Source of the DNA: Molanna angustata
Lineage: Eukaryota > Arthropoda > Insecta > Trichoptera > Molannidae
Assembly (NCBI GenBank): GCA_963576475.1
Contig: OY754982.1
Location: forward strand, 13,587,501 to 13,651,500
Length of the DNA stretch: 64,000 bases
Direction of reading: 5' to 3'
Shown here: piece by piece, positions 47,772 to 57,835 of the stretch
Numbering within the stretch: position 1 is the stretch's first letter
Layout: every line of letters begins with the position of its first letter
Made by a program: the position numbers and the translations under genes
Notes under the pieces: model-generated
Database searches by the model: none
Seen by the model: only the letters and a program-made list of their open reading frames with translations
What the model was told of the DNA's origin: nothing

Positions 47772-50700
47772 TGCTTCTGTTAAATTTGGTCAGCTTAATC
47801 TTGGCCGTGGACAATCGGCTTCAGCCGAACTCAGTCAGTCTGCTCATCGCATGAACATTGATGTTTGTCTTATCCAAGAGCCGTACTCTCGAGATGGAAT
47901 TGTGCCATCATTTGGTCCGGGTGTTCGAGTTGCTATGGCTTCGAGCTGTACCTCAACGAACCCTCCGATGAGCTGTATAGCTATTTACAATCCAAACATT
48001 AACTTCATATGCCTGGATCACTTATCTTCTAGTCACTTGGTTGTAGTCCAGATTTCTTCTCCAAGTGATTCGTTTTATATTATTTCGATATATTTTCAGT
48101 TTAGTGAATCCGAATTTCGTTTTCTGGATCAACTGGATGTTATATTGGGCCAACTCGGCAACGCATCATTAATTATTGGAGGTGATTTTAATGCCGAATC
48201 TATTCTATGGTGTAACACTACCACTTTCGGGTCCAGAAAATTCACCAGAGGTGTAAGCTGCGAAGATTTTATCTCTCGCCACAATTTGAGTGTGTTGAAC
48301 AATCCTTTCAGTCCACCTACCTTCTCCAACCACATGGGTACAAGTCATATAGATGTCACTTTAGCTACACCTCAGATTAACCACAGATTATGTAATTGGT
48401 CTGTTGACGAGGATGCCTCGTGTAGTGACCATAACCTTATCACGTTCCAGATTATTTCCAATGTACCCCCAATTCCTTTAGCGAAACCTTTGCTTAGAAG
48501 ATTCCGGACAAGGTGTGACAGATGGCGTTGGTTAGACTTTGACCGCTACTTTGAATGCTCGCTGGATCGTTTATCTTGTAGATCTTGTACTACTGCGGAA
48601 ATGGCCTCATCTTTTACGCAGAGTATAATTTATTGTGCCGAGAAGGCGATCGGCAGAACTTCTTCTAGTCATATGTCTCCTAATGAATGGTGGCATCCTG
48701 GCTTAGACATCCTTAAACGAACTTCGACTCGAGCTCACCGCGCGTTGAGAGCGGCCCGTCGTCGAGGAAGTTCAAATGACTTTGTAACTGTACTTCGATG
48801 TGAGTATAGACGCTCAAATAATATCTATAAACGCGAGATTTCTCGTGCCAAGTCTGAAGCATGGCGCCGTTTGGTATCTGAGGTTTCAACCACAGATCCT
48901 TGGGGTGCTGTGTTTAGATATGCATCAATGAAAAAATATCCAAATGCGTCAGTCTCGTGTATCCGTGATCCACGAACTGGAATTATCACAATAGACTCTG
49001 ACTCGACGACGAGCACGCTACTTGACATACTTATTTCTTCTGATGACATTTCATCTGATACTCCTCTTCATTCACAAATACGCAATAACCAATCCGATAT
49101 CCCGCAAACTCCCATATCGACCTTCGCCAATCTCGATGAGCTTGATTTTATCATCAAGAATCTTCACCAAAACAAATCTCCTGGCATTGACCGCATTGAC
49201 GCAGCTCTCGTACAAAGGTGCTGGCACATAGCTCGCCACGAGATTATCTTATTGTACAACAATTGCTTGCGAGAAGGCTACTTTCCGGATTGTTGGAAAA
49301 CAGGTTTAATGACTGTTATTCCCAAGCGTAGTGACCTGGATCCTTCTGACCCAAAATCATATAGACCGATTACTTTACTACCTATTTTGGGTAAGGTCTT
49401 AGAAAAGCTTATATGTCGACGCTTAGAAGATCATCTTTCCAGTACCCACCCACTGTCCGATCGTCAGTTCGGTTTTCGCGCTGGGAAATCAACGGTTGAT
49501 GCTATCTCGGCTATATCTGATATTGTTAGTAGCTCTGATAGTAAATATGTTATCTCTATATCTCTTGACATTGCGGGAGCATTCGACAATGCCTGGTGGC
49601 CTCTAATTTTAAAAAAACTTCGAGACCGTAAGGTTCCTTGCAACATATATAAAATAGTGAAGAGCTATTTTACTAATAGACATGTGGCCATGCCCGGGGG
49701 ACAGGATTTGCACTGGCGACCAATTAGCATCGGGTGCCCTCAGGGTTCTGTTCTGGGTCCACTGTTATGGAACATCTTGTTCGACGACCTTCTATCACTT
49801 TCAACGCCTACGGGCTGCAGTATTTTGGCATATGCCGATGATGCTACAATCCTTATTCAAGGTAACACCCGAGCACTTATTGAGCGCGCAGCTACTCAGT
49901 TACTTTCTTCTGTTGCAGATTGGGGTATAAGTCATAGACTCAATTTTGCACCTAATAAGACATATGGGTTAGTGTTAAAAGGCATAATGAAAAGTCCTCC
50001 CTCCATCAAATTTATCAATACGCGTGTAATATTTAAGGATAGGGTCAAAGTTTTGGGTGTTACACTAGATAGAGGCCTAACTTTCCAATACCATGTTCGT
50101 GCTGTATCCGACAGTGCAAAAATAGCCTTCCAAAAGATTTCACGTCTTGCTCGAGCTAGTTGGGGCCTTAAATTTCCAGTAGCAAGACTGTTTTACAACG
50201 CTACCTTTCTGAGTATTATGTGTTATGCCGCTCCTTGTTGGGCTCATCGTTGTGAAACCCAATACATTAGACGTCTGCTGCTTTCTGGACAGCGCTTCGC
50301 TCTAATAGCTTTAGCAAAGGCTTACAGAACCTGCGCTACCGACACACTTTCTATTCTCACAGGTATGGCTCCCCTTGATCTGGAAACACAGCGACGAGCT
50401 TCAATTCACAACCTGTATAGAGGCCGAAGCTCAATTTTGGGTGGTGTTTCTCTCCCACCTGTAAATTTACCCACAGTTCGTGGAGAGATCGAGAACTTGG
50501 CCCGGAGTTCTCTTTTAGATGCTTGGCAACGTCGCTGGTCCTCTTCTTCCGTGGGCAGACTGACATTTTTATTTCTTCCCGATGTGAGGACTCGAATTTT
50601 TTCCTCGTGGATTGTTCCCGATTATTGGACCACGCAATTCCTTACTGGACACGGCAGTTTCAAAAGCTATCTCTTTCGTTTTCACTTATCCGATTCGTCC

Positions 50701-50949
50701 TCATGTCAGCTTTGTGATAACCCTGAACAGACTTCTGAGCATATCCTATGGGAATGCACTAACTTCTCCGTGTCAACTTACCGACGAGAACTCTACGACG
50801 ATGTCCGTGGGAATTTCTTTGGACCCATTGGACATGCGGACCTTGTAGCCACGAAGAGCAATTTTAGGGCTTTCAAGACTTTCTGTCTTAAATTCGGTGC
50901 ACTATTATCTTCACTATCACTGAGCAGTGAGCCAGTTGTTTCAACATGA
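47761..50949 (+). CDS. R1-clade ORF2 (AP endonuclease and reverse transcriptase)
   Basis: 1062 residues if started at the ATG at 47761 (the frame itself stays open upstream to 47482, inside ORF1). The N-terminal endonuclease runs from KFGQLNLGRGQSASAEL (about 8) through QEP (39-41), IIGGDFNAE (139-146) and SDH (222-224), all catalytic-fold residues. The reverse transcriptase shows KSYRPITLLP (532-541), LDIAGAFD (602-609), GCPQGSVLGPLLWN (658-671) and the catalytic AYADD (Tyr691-Asp694). The C-terminus carries a CCHC motif (Cys982, Cys985, His994, Cys999) in a context, QTSEHILWEC, typical of this clade. All key residues are present, so the enzyme looks functional. I chose 47761 because the homologous domain starts there and the upstream part only re-reads ORF1. 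Confidence 0.92.
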   Translation: MACNASVKFGQLNLGRGQSASAELSQSAHRMNIDVCLIQEPYSRDGIVPSFGPGVRVAMASSCTSTNPPMSCIAIYNPNINFICLDHLSSSHLVVVQISSPSDSFYIISIYFQFSESEFRFLDQLDVILGQLGNASLIIGGDFNAESILWCNTTTFGSRKFTRGVSCEDFISRHNLSVLNNPFSPPTFSNHMGTSHIDVTLATPQINHRLCNWSVDEDASCSDHNLITFQIISNVPPIPLAKPLLRRFRTRCDRWRWLDFDRYFECSLDRLSCRSCTTAEMASSFTQSIIYCAEKAIGRTSSSHMSPNEWWHPGLDILKRTSTRAHRALRAARRRGSSNDFVTVLRCEYRRSNNIYKREISRAKSEAWRRLVSEVSTTDPWGAVFRYASMKKYPNASVSCIRDPRTGIITIDSDSTTSTLLDILISSDDISSDTPLHSQIRNNQSDIPQTPISTFANLDELDFIIKNLHQNKSPGIDRIDAALVQRCWHIARHEIILLYNNCLREGYFPDCWKTGLMTVIPKRSDLDPSDPKSYRPITLLPILGKVLEKLICRRLEDHLSSTHPLSDRQFGFRAGKSTVDAISAISDIVSSSDSKYVISISLDIAGAFDNAWWPLILKKLRDRKVPCNIYKIVKSYFTNRHVAMPGGQDLHWRPISIGCPQGSVLGPLLWNILFDDLLSLSTPTGCSILAYADDATILIQGNTRALIERAATQLLSSVADWGISHRLNFAPNKTYGLVLKGIMKSPPSIKFINTRVIFKDRVKVLGVTLDRGLTFQYHVRAVSDSAKIAFQKISRLARASWGLKFPVARLFYNATFLSIMCYAAPCWAHRCETQYIRRLLLSGQRFALIALAKAYRTCATDTLSILTGMAPLDLETQRRASIHNLYRGRSSILGGVSLPPVNLPTVRGEIENLARSSLLDAWQRRWSSSSVGRLTFLFLPDVRTRIFSSWIVPDYWTTQFLTGHGSFKSYLFRFHLSDSSSCQLCDNPEQTSEHILWECTNFSVSTYRRELYDDVRGNFFGPIGHADLVATKSNFRAFKTFCLKFGALLSSLSLSSEPVVST

Positions 50950-51104
50950 TTAGCTCTCTTTGGCACATTAAGTGCAGTGTCTGCAAGGTTTTAGAGTTCT
51001 CCGGACTCTTCAAATGTTCTTTATGTGTTCTTTCAGAGTTTTGCAAGGGGCCGTTATTAGTCCCCATAAGCAGAACGGGTGGTGGTGGGGGAAGAACAGG
51101 TACC
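50950..51104 (+). other. 3' UTR of the R1-clade element
   Basis: About 155 bp with a G-rich GGTGGTGGGGG run near its end (51079-51090). There is no poly(A) or short tandem tail before the resumed Helitron sequence TACTTAATATCC. Confidence 0.6.
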
Positions 51105-51328
51105 TACTTAATATCCAAACGTACATACACAACCATCATGCTGTTTTGATATTCCGGGTAGGAAAAGAGGACTGACCTCCATACTCCCCTATCTTGACAT
51201 AGGTATATACCAGCATGTGTTAAAATTTTCAATAATTTGGATTTATGGGTTTATAGTTTGGTTCTTATTCTTCAACTATACATACTATCGCTATCGACAG
51301 TTGGATCTCATGTGTTACATGCAACTAG

Positions 51329-52890
51329 TATTTATTTATTTCTATATTAAAGGTAGGTAACATGCAGTTTTAAAATACATATATATATATACATTAGAAA
51401 TCTCAATTATTAAACTAGTTGCATGTAACACATGAGATCCAACTATCGATGGCGATAGTTGGATCTCATGTGTTACATGCAACTAGTATTTATTTATTTC
51501 TATATAAAAGGTAGGTAACATGCAGTTTTGAAATACATATATATATATACATTAGAAATCTCAATTATTAAACTAGTTGCATGTAACACATGAGATCCAA
51601 CTATCGATGGCGATAGTTGGATCTCATGTGTTACATGCAACTAGTATTTATTTATTTCTATATTAAAGGTAGGTAACATGCAGTTTTAAAATACATATAT
51701 ATATATACATTAGAAATCTCAATTATTAAACTAGTTGCGTGTAACACATGAGATCCAACTATCGATGGCGATAGTTGGATCTCATGTGTTACATGCAACT
51801 AGTATTTATTTATTTCTATATTAAAGGTAGGTAACATGCAGTTTTGAAATACATATATATATATACATTAGAAATCTCAATTATTAAACTAGTTGCATGT
51901 AACACATGAGATCCAACTATCGATGGCGATAGTTGGATCTCATGTGTTACATGCAACTAGTATTTATTTATTTCTATATTAAAGGTAGGTAACATGCAGT
52001 TTTAAAATACATATATATATATACATTAGAAATCTCAATTATTAAACTAGTTGCATGTAACACATGAGATCCAACTATCGATGGCGATAGTTGGATCTCA
52101 TGTGTTACATGCAACTAGTATTTATTTATTTCTATATTAAAGGTAGGTAACATGCAGTTTTGAAATACATATATATATATACATTAGAAATCTCAATTAT
52201 TAAACTAGTTGCATGTAACACATGAGATCCAACTATCGATGGCGATAGTTGGATCTCATGTGTTACATGCAACTAGTATTTATTTATTTCTATATTAAAG
52301 GTAGGTAACATGCAGTTTTGAAATACATATATATATATACATTAGAAATCTCAATTATTAAACTAGTTGCATGTAACACATGAGATCCAACTATCGATGG
52401 CGATAGTTGGATCTCATGTGTTACATGCAACTAGTATTTATTTATTTCTGTATTAAAGGTAGGTAACATGCAGTTTTGAAATACATATATATATATACAT
52501 TAGAAATCTCAATTATTAAACTAGTTGCATGTAACACATGAGATCCAACTATCGATGGCGATAGTTGGATCTCATGTGTTACATGCAACTAGTATTTATT
52601 TATTTCTATATTAAAGGTAGGTAACATGCAGTTTTGAAATACATATATATATATATATATATAGATATACATTAGAAATCTCAATTATTAAACTAGTTGC
52701 ATGTAACACATGAGATCCAACTATCGATGGCGATAGTTGGATCTCATGTGTTACATGCAACTAGTATTTATTTATTTCTATATTAAAGGTAGGTAACATG
52801 CAGTTTTGAAATACATATATATATATACATTAGAAATCTCAATTATTAAACTAGTTGCATGTAACACATGAGATCCAACTATCGATGGCG
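51329..52890. repeat. Tandem array of ten 158-bp units made of converging Helitron 3' ends
   Basis: Each unit has an ~84-bp AT-rich spacer (TATTTATTTATTTC to CTCAATTATTAA). An inverted Helitron A 3' end (ACTAGTTGCATGTAACACAT...CCAAC), a 12-bp centre (TATCGATGGCGA) and a direct Helitron A 3' end (GTTGGATCTCATGTG...CTAGT) complete the unit. The centre recurs at 51441, 51599, 51757, 51915, 52073, 52231, 52389, 52547, 52719 and 52877. Every interval is 158 bp except one of 172, caused by a 14-bp (AT)n expansion. Units are almost identical; units 1-6 alternate TTTTAAAAT and TTTTGAAAT. Confidence 0.95.
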
Positions 52891-53016
52891 ATAGTATGCA
52901 TAGTTGAAGAATACGTACTAAACACTTATACTATATATTGTACCAAACTATAAGAGTACTGTCGATATATTCCGAGAATAAAATTCTCTTGGACGAATTG
53001 ACAGTTGGTTAACTAC
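52877..53016 (-). mobile_element. Internally deleted family A Helitron (copy A5), inverted
   Basis: Read on the minus strand, 53016-52975 resembles the family A 5' end (CCAACTGTCAATTCGTCCAA). It then jumps to the 3' region (TATAGTTTGGTAC, ATTCTTCAACTATGCATACT) and runs into the ATCGCCATCGATAGTTGG 3' end that faces the array. It is therefore a ~170-bp deletion derivative lying opposite copy A4, with the array between them. Confidence 0.65.
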
Positions 53017-53124
53017 AAAATTAAGATTATAATACTCATTATGATGTTAAGATTTACAAGAAAATAAAATCAATCAAAAAAAAAAAAAAAATAGATGCAT
53101 AGATGCTAGGAAGTTAAGGACAGA

Positions 53125-53870
53125 TAGAATTTTGCAGTCTCCTGCCCCACTCATTTGGGAACATTTCAATGCGTATAGCCCTATACATCCCCGGAGTGGC
53201 TGCTCATCGGACGAAAAAGGGAACTATTACCACGCATAGTTCATACCACTACCCTTAAGAGTCCAACCACAAACGTGGAAGCTCGCCAGTCATGGCGAGG
53301 GTCTCCAGGGTATAGTGTCATCAGTTTTTTTTTTTTTTTTAACATGTCTACGTAGGGGACGCCAGCTATTAGGATTTGGGTCCATTTTACTCTTCCGAAG
53401 AAGCGCACTACGTAGCGTTGGGAGGGGTTTGCAATCTAGAGAAGAGTTTATTAATTCGGATTTTAAAAAGACCCGGGTTGTACGAAGATGGAAACACAGA
53501 ATTCGGAAGATCGTTCCACAGTCGGGCTGCTGTGTTAATAAAGGAGTTCGAGAAGCGACTTGTTCGTGCTTGGTAACAGGCAATTCAAGTGAGCCTTCGC
53601 TACACATTGACAGTACTCTCAGTTCTTCGATATCCACGCCAAGTGCGATGTCGGTTACACTGAATCATCAGCGTGGCGAGCTACCGCCGAGCGGTACATG
53701 GTCCACCAGTCATGGCGGGGGGCTTCCCATCCCTTAATAGTTGTGTAGCGAATTCAACAGGTTTTGCAGTTCTTCGATTTAAATGTCGGCTCAAACTGAA
53801 ATCATCGCCGTGTGTTAAGAAGATTATGGCAGGACAACGGATAGGAATGCGAATGTGAAAATTAGGAAAT
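53125..53870. mobile_element. Family N1 non-autonomous element, longer relative of the 8254-8689 insertion
   Basis: It shares with 8254-8689, in order: GCAGTC-CCT-CCCCACTC, CATCCCCGGAGTGGCTGCTC, TTCATACCACTACC, GTCCAACCACAAACGTGGA, the CAGTTCTTCGAT block and ACCGCCGAGCG. A central ~300 bp (about 53330-53610) is not in the shorter copy. It is open on both strands (115 codons minus from 53637; 66 plus, containing FGRSFHSRAAVLIKEFEKRL). A poly(T) at 53325-53341 splits the region. The coding strand is unknown. Confidence 0.5.
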
Positions 53871-54147
53871 AAATCATCCTTGAAAGAACCTCAACATACT
53901 CTTAATAATCCCCGGTGAATCAAACGTGTCAAGACCTGCAAACTTTGTATCAAACTGTTATGTTCCATAGACAAAAACATTTCCGGCATATTTAGTACGA
54001 ACAACACAAGCATATTGAATGATCTGTCACTCCCTGTCAATCGCGTAGAGATATAATATCAAATATATATCAAATGTACCAGAGATTAAATGATTTCTTG
54101 GTAAATAAAAACCCTGCTTAATTTTTCTTTATAATGATAGAACATAT
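53871..54147. other. Interval without an identified gene
   Basis: AT-rich; no supported feature. Confidence 0.4.
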
Positions 54148-54380
54148 GTCGGCCTTCGTGGCTCAGATGGTTGGGTATCTGACTACTGATCCAAAGGTCC
54201 CGGGTTCGATTCCCGGTGGAGACACAGTTTTTAATTGTGTTTTCAGTCTGGATCTGTGAGACGATTAATATCGTAAGTCTCCAGAATGTGGCAACTTGTT
54301 ATTGGGTGCGTGTTAAATTAATATTTGACATAGTACCTGTTAGTTGCCCGAAAAATAATATATAAATAAATAAATAAATA
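54148..54380 (+). mobile_element. tRNA-derived SINE family S1, copy 1 (full length)
   Basis: The tRNA-like head GGCCTTCGTGGCTCAGATGG carries the A box (54159-54170), and CGGGTTCGATTCCCGG carries the B box (54203-54213) with the T-arm. A body (TTTTCAGTCTGGATCTGTGA ... GGCAACTTGTTATTGGGTGC) follows, ending in an (AAAT)n tail. Probable 7-bp target duplications, AACATAT, flank it at 54141-54147 and 54381-54387. It lacks the features of a real tRNA gene beyond the promoter boxes. Confidence 0.85.
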
Positions 54381-54735
54381 AACATATAATACGACTCAAT
54401 GGATAACCATCTTCAAAAAGTTTATAGTTTCTTCTTTATCTTTTTGTGACATGTCAGGTCCGACATCGGCTACCATTCTTGAGCTAAATGGAACAGCTCT
54501 TCCACTCTGTGGACTCTGGTCCATTCCCTAATGTTTCGTAGCCAAGATATCTGCCTTAATAGTGGATGATAACAGTGTTTTTATCCAAATTAAATAAGTA
54601 TCGATTTTTTGGATGAAAAATATAAAAAAAATAAACTATAAAGTTTCACTTCTCATTAATATTTTTATAATTTAATAACAAAAGCGTATTTTCCTATATC
54701 TTTTTCACTCTTCAGTACACCGCTTACAAACATTG
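54381..54735. other. Interval without an identified gene
   Basis: AT-rich; no supported feature before the next retrotransposon. Confidence 0.4.
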
Positions 54736-56892
54736 AGTAACCTATTTGGATGACTATAAAAACACTATAAAAATCTGGCAAACTATCAAAGAATCAACTT
54801 ACAAAAACGTACCCAAGAATTCGACAATTGAGTACATTGAAGTAAATGATATAATATATTCAGCCAAAGAAAACCCTAAACTTGTTGCAGACAGATTCAT
54901 AAATCATTACACAAATGTGGGTCCTATGCTGGCAGAGGAAATTATGAAGTCTAAAAGATATAATGAACAACACACAGCTGAAAATTCAACATCTACTAAC
55001 ATACAGCATAGCCTTAATTTTTACATATTGTCCGCAGAGGAACTATCTTATCATATATCTTCTCTGCGTACAAGTTGTGCAAATGGGCATGATATGATTT
55101 CAAGTTACACAGTGAAAGAGATTAAGGACTTAATCCTAAAACCACTACTACATATCTATAATCTCAGTCTAAAAATTGGGATAGTGCCTTCACATTTAAA
55201 AGAAGCAGTTATTAAGCCTATATACAAAAGTGGAGACAAAACAATGATAATCAACTACAGGCCAATATCACTGCTAAGTTGCTTTGCAAAGTTATTGGAA
55301 AAGGCCGTAAAAAAGAGACTTGTGGAATACCCTGAGAAAAATAATATTCTTTCTGAAAATCAATTTGGTTTCAGGCCAAATAGGGGAACTGAAGATGCAA
55401 TAGCTAAAATGGTTGAATATACTGCCACAAATATGGACAAGGGTCAGAAGGTTCTAGGGATATTTTTAGATCTGTCAAAAGCATTTGATACCATATCACA
55501 CGATATTCTAATTAATAAGCTGAATAATATTAGAATCGTTGGAAGTTGCTTAAATTGGTTTAAAAGTTACATTGAACACAGAAAATAAACTGTGGAAATT
55601 AATGAAATACGCAGTGACCCGATGTATATTAAATATGGAGTACCTCAAGGAAGTACACTTGGCCCAATCTTATTCATAATATACATGAATGACATTTTAA
55701 GAAGGACGAGAGATAAGGAAATCATAATAAGTTATGCTGATGATACCTCTATTATTGTAATTGGTGATACATGGGCTGATACTTTCAACAGGGTAGAAAA
55801 ATGTATTGCTGATATAAAAGGGTTGCTGGACGATCATTCACTTACTCTGAACTCTAACGAAACTAAATCCTTGGCTTTAACAATAAGAACAATGGAGAAC
55901 TCCAATATACCAAATTATATCAAAATTCATAAATGTACCTTGGAAGAAAAACAAACATGCAATTGCGAAATGATTGAGAAAGCAAATGAAATTAAGTATC
56001 TAGGAGTAATTAATTATGAAAATCTAAGATGAAAACATCACATTGAATATATAGATAATAAAATAAGAAAACTAATATATATTTTTAGAAATTTAAGAAA
56101 ATATTTGAATGTTCCATATTTAAAAATGGTTTATTATGCACTATGTCAGAGCAACATTAGTTATGCTATATCTTCATGGGGTGGCGCAGCAGTTACCTTA
56201 CTAGACTCTTTAATAAAAGCTCAAAAGTGCATAATCAGAGTTATCAATAAGAAGCCATTCAGGTATAGCTCTGAAAACCTTTTTAAATCTTTCAAAGTAC
56301 TGGATATATGGCAACTATATACAAGATCAATCTTAAATTTATTTTTGAAAAACAATTCAAATTTCACAAAGGTTCACGCAAGGGACACTAGGAGTAAAAC
56401 TTCGGGTAGCAATCAAGCTCCGAAAATGAATACTAAATTTGGACAAAGATTTTTTTATTATATTGCTCCACGTATATTTAACAAACTGTCATCGGCACTT
56501 AAAGTGTTAAAAACATTCAAAATGTCCGGAACAAAGTGGCTACTCGAAGTAGGTAGACTCCAAAATGAAAAGAATGTTTCAACAATAATAATTTGATTTC
56601 TTTCGGTTTCTTCTACTTAATGTAGGTAATTTTTGGCTGTCATCTTTTTTGTGAACTTTTTACTGTGTAGGTTGATATATAAATAATATTTTTTTTATTG
56701 TTAAGGTTTTTATGTATATTTTTTCTATACCTAATATGTATGTGTTATATTTTTTTGTATTGTAAAATGTACGAACTTTACAAACTTAACTGATTATTGC
56801 TTCGGAACAGACTCTGTCTAGTGAAGCAATTATCTTTAATATATTTTGTTTTTTAATATTGTGCTACTAAATATAAATAAATAAATAAATTG
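54736..56892 (+). mobile_element. 5'-truncated jockey/CR1-group retrotransposon with 3' hairpin and (AAAT)n tail
   Basis: ORF2 from just before the reverse transcriptase to its end, then a ~300 bp 3' UTR. The UTR has a hairpin (ATTGCTTC at 56796-56803 pairing with GAAGCAAT at 56823-56830, inner AGAC/GTCT) and ends in an AATAAATAAATAAAT tail. The endonuclease is missing, so it was truncated on insertion. Confidence 0.8.
54746..56596 (+). pseudogene. Jockey/CR1-group reverse transcriptase with two nonsense codons
   Basis: One continuous frame is interrupted only by TAA at 55586-55588 and TGA at 56030-56032; no frameshift is needed. Motifs in order are EAVIKPIYKSGDKTMIINYR, NYRPISLLSCFAKLLEK, QFGFRPNRGTEDAI, FLDLSKAFDTISHDIL, YGVPQGSTLGPILFIIYMND, SYADDTSII (catalytic YADD at 55733-55744), a KYLGV motif, then a C-terminal region with YIAPRIFNKLSS. 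All catalytic residues remain, so inactivation is recent. The first stop falls in the reverse transcriptase between the LSKAFD and PQG motifs. Confidence 0.88.
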
Positions 56893-56902
56893 TATTGTAA
56901 AA

Positions 56903-57127
56903 TCGAAAAACTAATACGTACTACCTATGTCAAAAACATTAATTTAACACGCACACAAAAACAAGTTGCCACATTCTGGAGATAAGATACGAAATATGAC
57001 ATGATATTTATCGTCTCGCATATTCAGATTGAAAACATTTTTAAAAACTGTCTCGAACGGAATCGAATCCGGGACCTACGTATCTTCTAGGAGTTAGATA
57101 TTCAGCCATCTGAGCCACGAAGGCCAA
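56903..57127 (-). mobile_element. tRNA-derived SINE family S1, copy 2
   Basis: Read on the minus strand, TTGGCCTTCGTGGCTCAGAT (A box), GGTCCCGGATTCGATTCC (B box), a TTTTCAATCTGAAT body, GTGGCAACTTGTTTTTGTG and TTTAACACGCACAC-type words follow the order of copy 1. It lies directly beyond the tail of the jockey/CR1 element. Confidence 0.8.
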
Positions 57128-57715
57128 CAGTAATGATGTTAAATGATTTAATTTTTTATCACAAAATCATCAATATAGGTATGCAAGTTTTTGACAAGTC
57201 TCTAGCGCCCACATGAAAAAACCTTCCAATGATTTTACAAAAAAAAAAAGATACCGCTGCGCTGCGCTGTGTGGAATTGTAAGAGAAAACTTAGTTAACG
57301 AGAGGAGAAATTGCAGTTTCGTGGAATTGGAGAGGAAATCACGTACGATTATTCAGAATCGACACGAAAATCAACGTAGCACAATTACGTGGAGAAATTA
57401 AATGGACTTTCAGCTATTTTTCACAAATGCTTCTGATTGTAGTGGAAAGTTTGGAACGAATGTTTAATAACTTTGATAAACAATCTCTCCATCATTGATA
57501 TGCACCACAAAAATATTTCATCTCAATATTTTCATGCAGTTTTAGGTACATACTATAATGCATTTTCGTTTGGAATTCAAAAATATTTAACAAAACGATC
57601 AAATAATAAACAACACAAAACGATTTGAATATTTCCTGAATACAAATGATTTTTTCTGTTTGGTTTGATTCATTAACAAATTTATTTACAACAATTCACT
57701 GGGTTTTAAAACATT
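57128..57715. other. Interval without an identified gene
   Basis: A 62-codon plus frame at 57213-57401 has no recognised domain. Otherwise AT-rich. Confidence 0.4.
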
Positions 57716-57717
57716 AA

Positions 57718-57835
57718 AAGAGTTGTTACAGCTGCAACACGAAGTTGTTACAGCTGCAAAGAGTTGTTACAGCTGCAACACGAAGAGTTGTTACAGCTGC
57801 AACTACAGCTGCAACCCCTACAGCTGCAACACGAC
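57718..57835 (+). repeat. Short tandem repeat of GAGTTGTTACAGCTGCAACAC-type units
   Basis: Units of 16-26 bp are built around GTTACAGCTGCAAC, whose core CAGCTG is a palindrome, so each unit can fold. About six copies occur, losing regularity at the right. Two further CTGTAACAACCACCCACC words at 57869 and 58064, about 195 bp apart, suggest an older local duplication. Confidence 0.8.

Larger units (their letters stand above)
45152..51104 (+). mobile_element. R1-clade non-LTR retrotransposon, near full length (~5.95 kb)
   Basis: The boundaries were found by comparing the split Helitron A4 with the uninterrupted copies A1 and A2. The element has a T-rich ~1.25 kb 5' UTR, ORF1 (gag-like, three zinc knuckles), ORF2 (endonuclease, reverse transcriptase, C-terminal CCHC) overlapping ORF1 by 11 bp, and a short ~155 bp 3' UTR without a poly(A) tail. 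Both ORFs are intact, so the insertion is young. I see no target duplication; at most one base was lost from the target. This differs from R1 itself, which targets 28S rDNA. Confidence 0.85.
44381..51328 (+). mobile_element. Family A non-autonomous Helitron (copy A4), full-length, split by an R1-clade element
   Basis: The 5' end TCCAACTGTCGATTCGTTCA follows a host A. The 3' end is hairpin CATGTGTTACATG, then CAACTAG (51325-51328) before a host T. Without the insertion the element is ~995 bp and collinear with A1/A2. It contains the (GT)n tract (44580-44631). The R1-clade element sits at 45152-51104, within the family A word TAGTTTG-TACTTAAT. Confidence 0.8.

Noticed and set aside
45152..51104. 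True R1 rDNA element or telomeric TRAS/SART element
   Set aside because: No 28S rDNA and no TTAGG repeats flank it. Both flanks are a Helitron, so only clade-level assignment is made.
54148..54225. Functional tRNA gene
   Set aside because: A and B boxes are present, but a body and (AAAT)n tail follow, further copies exist with the same body, and the anticodon arm does not pair well. It is a SINE head.
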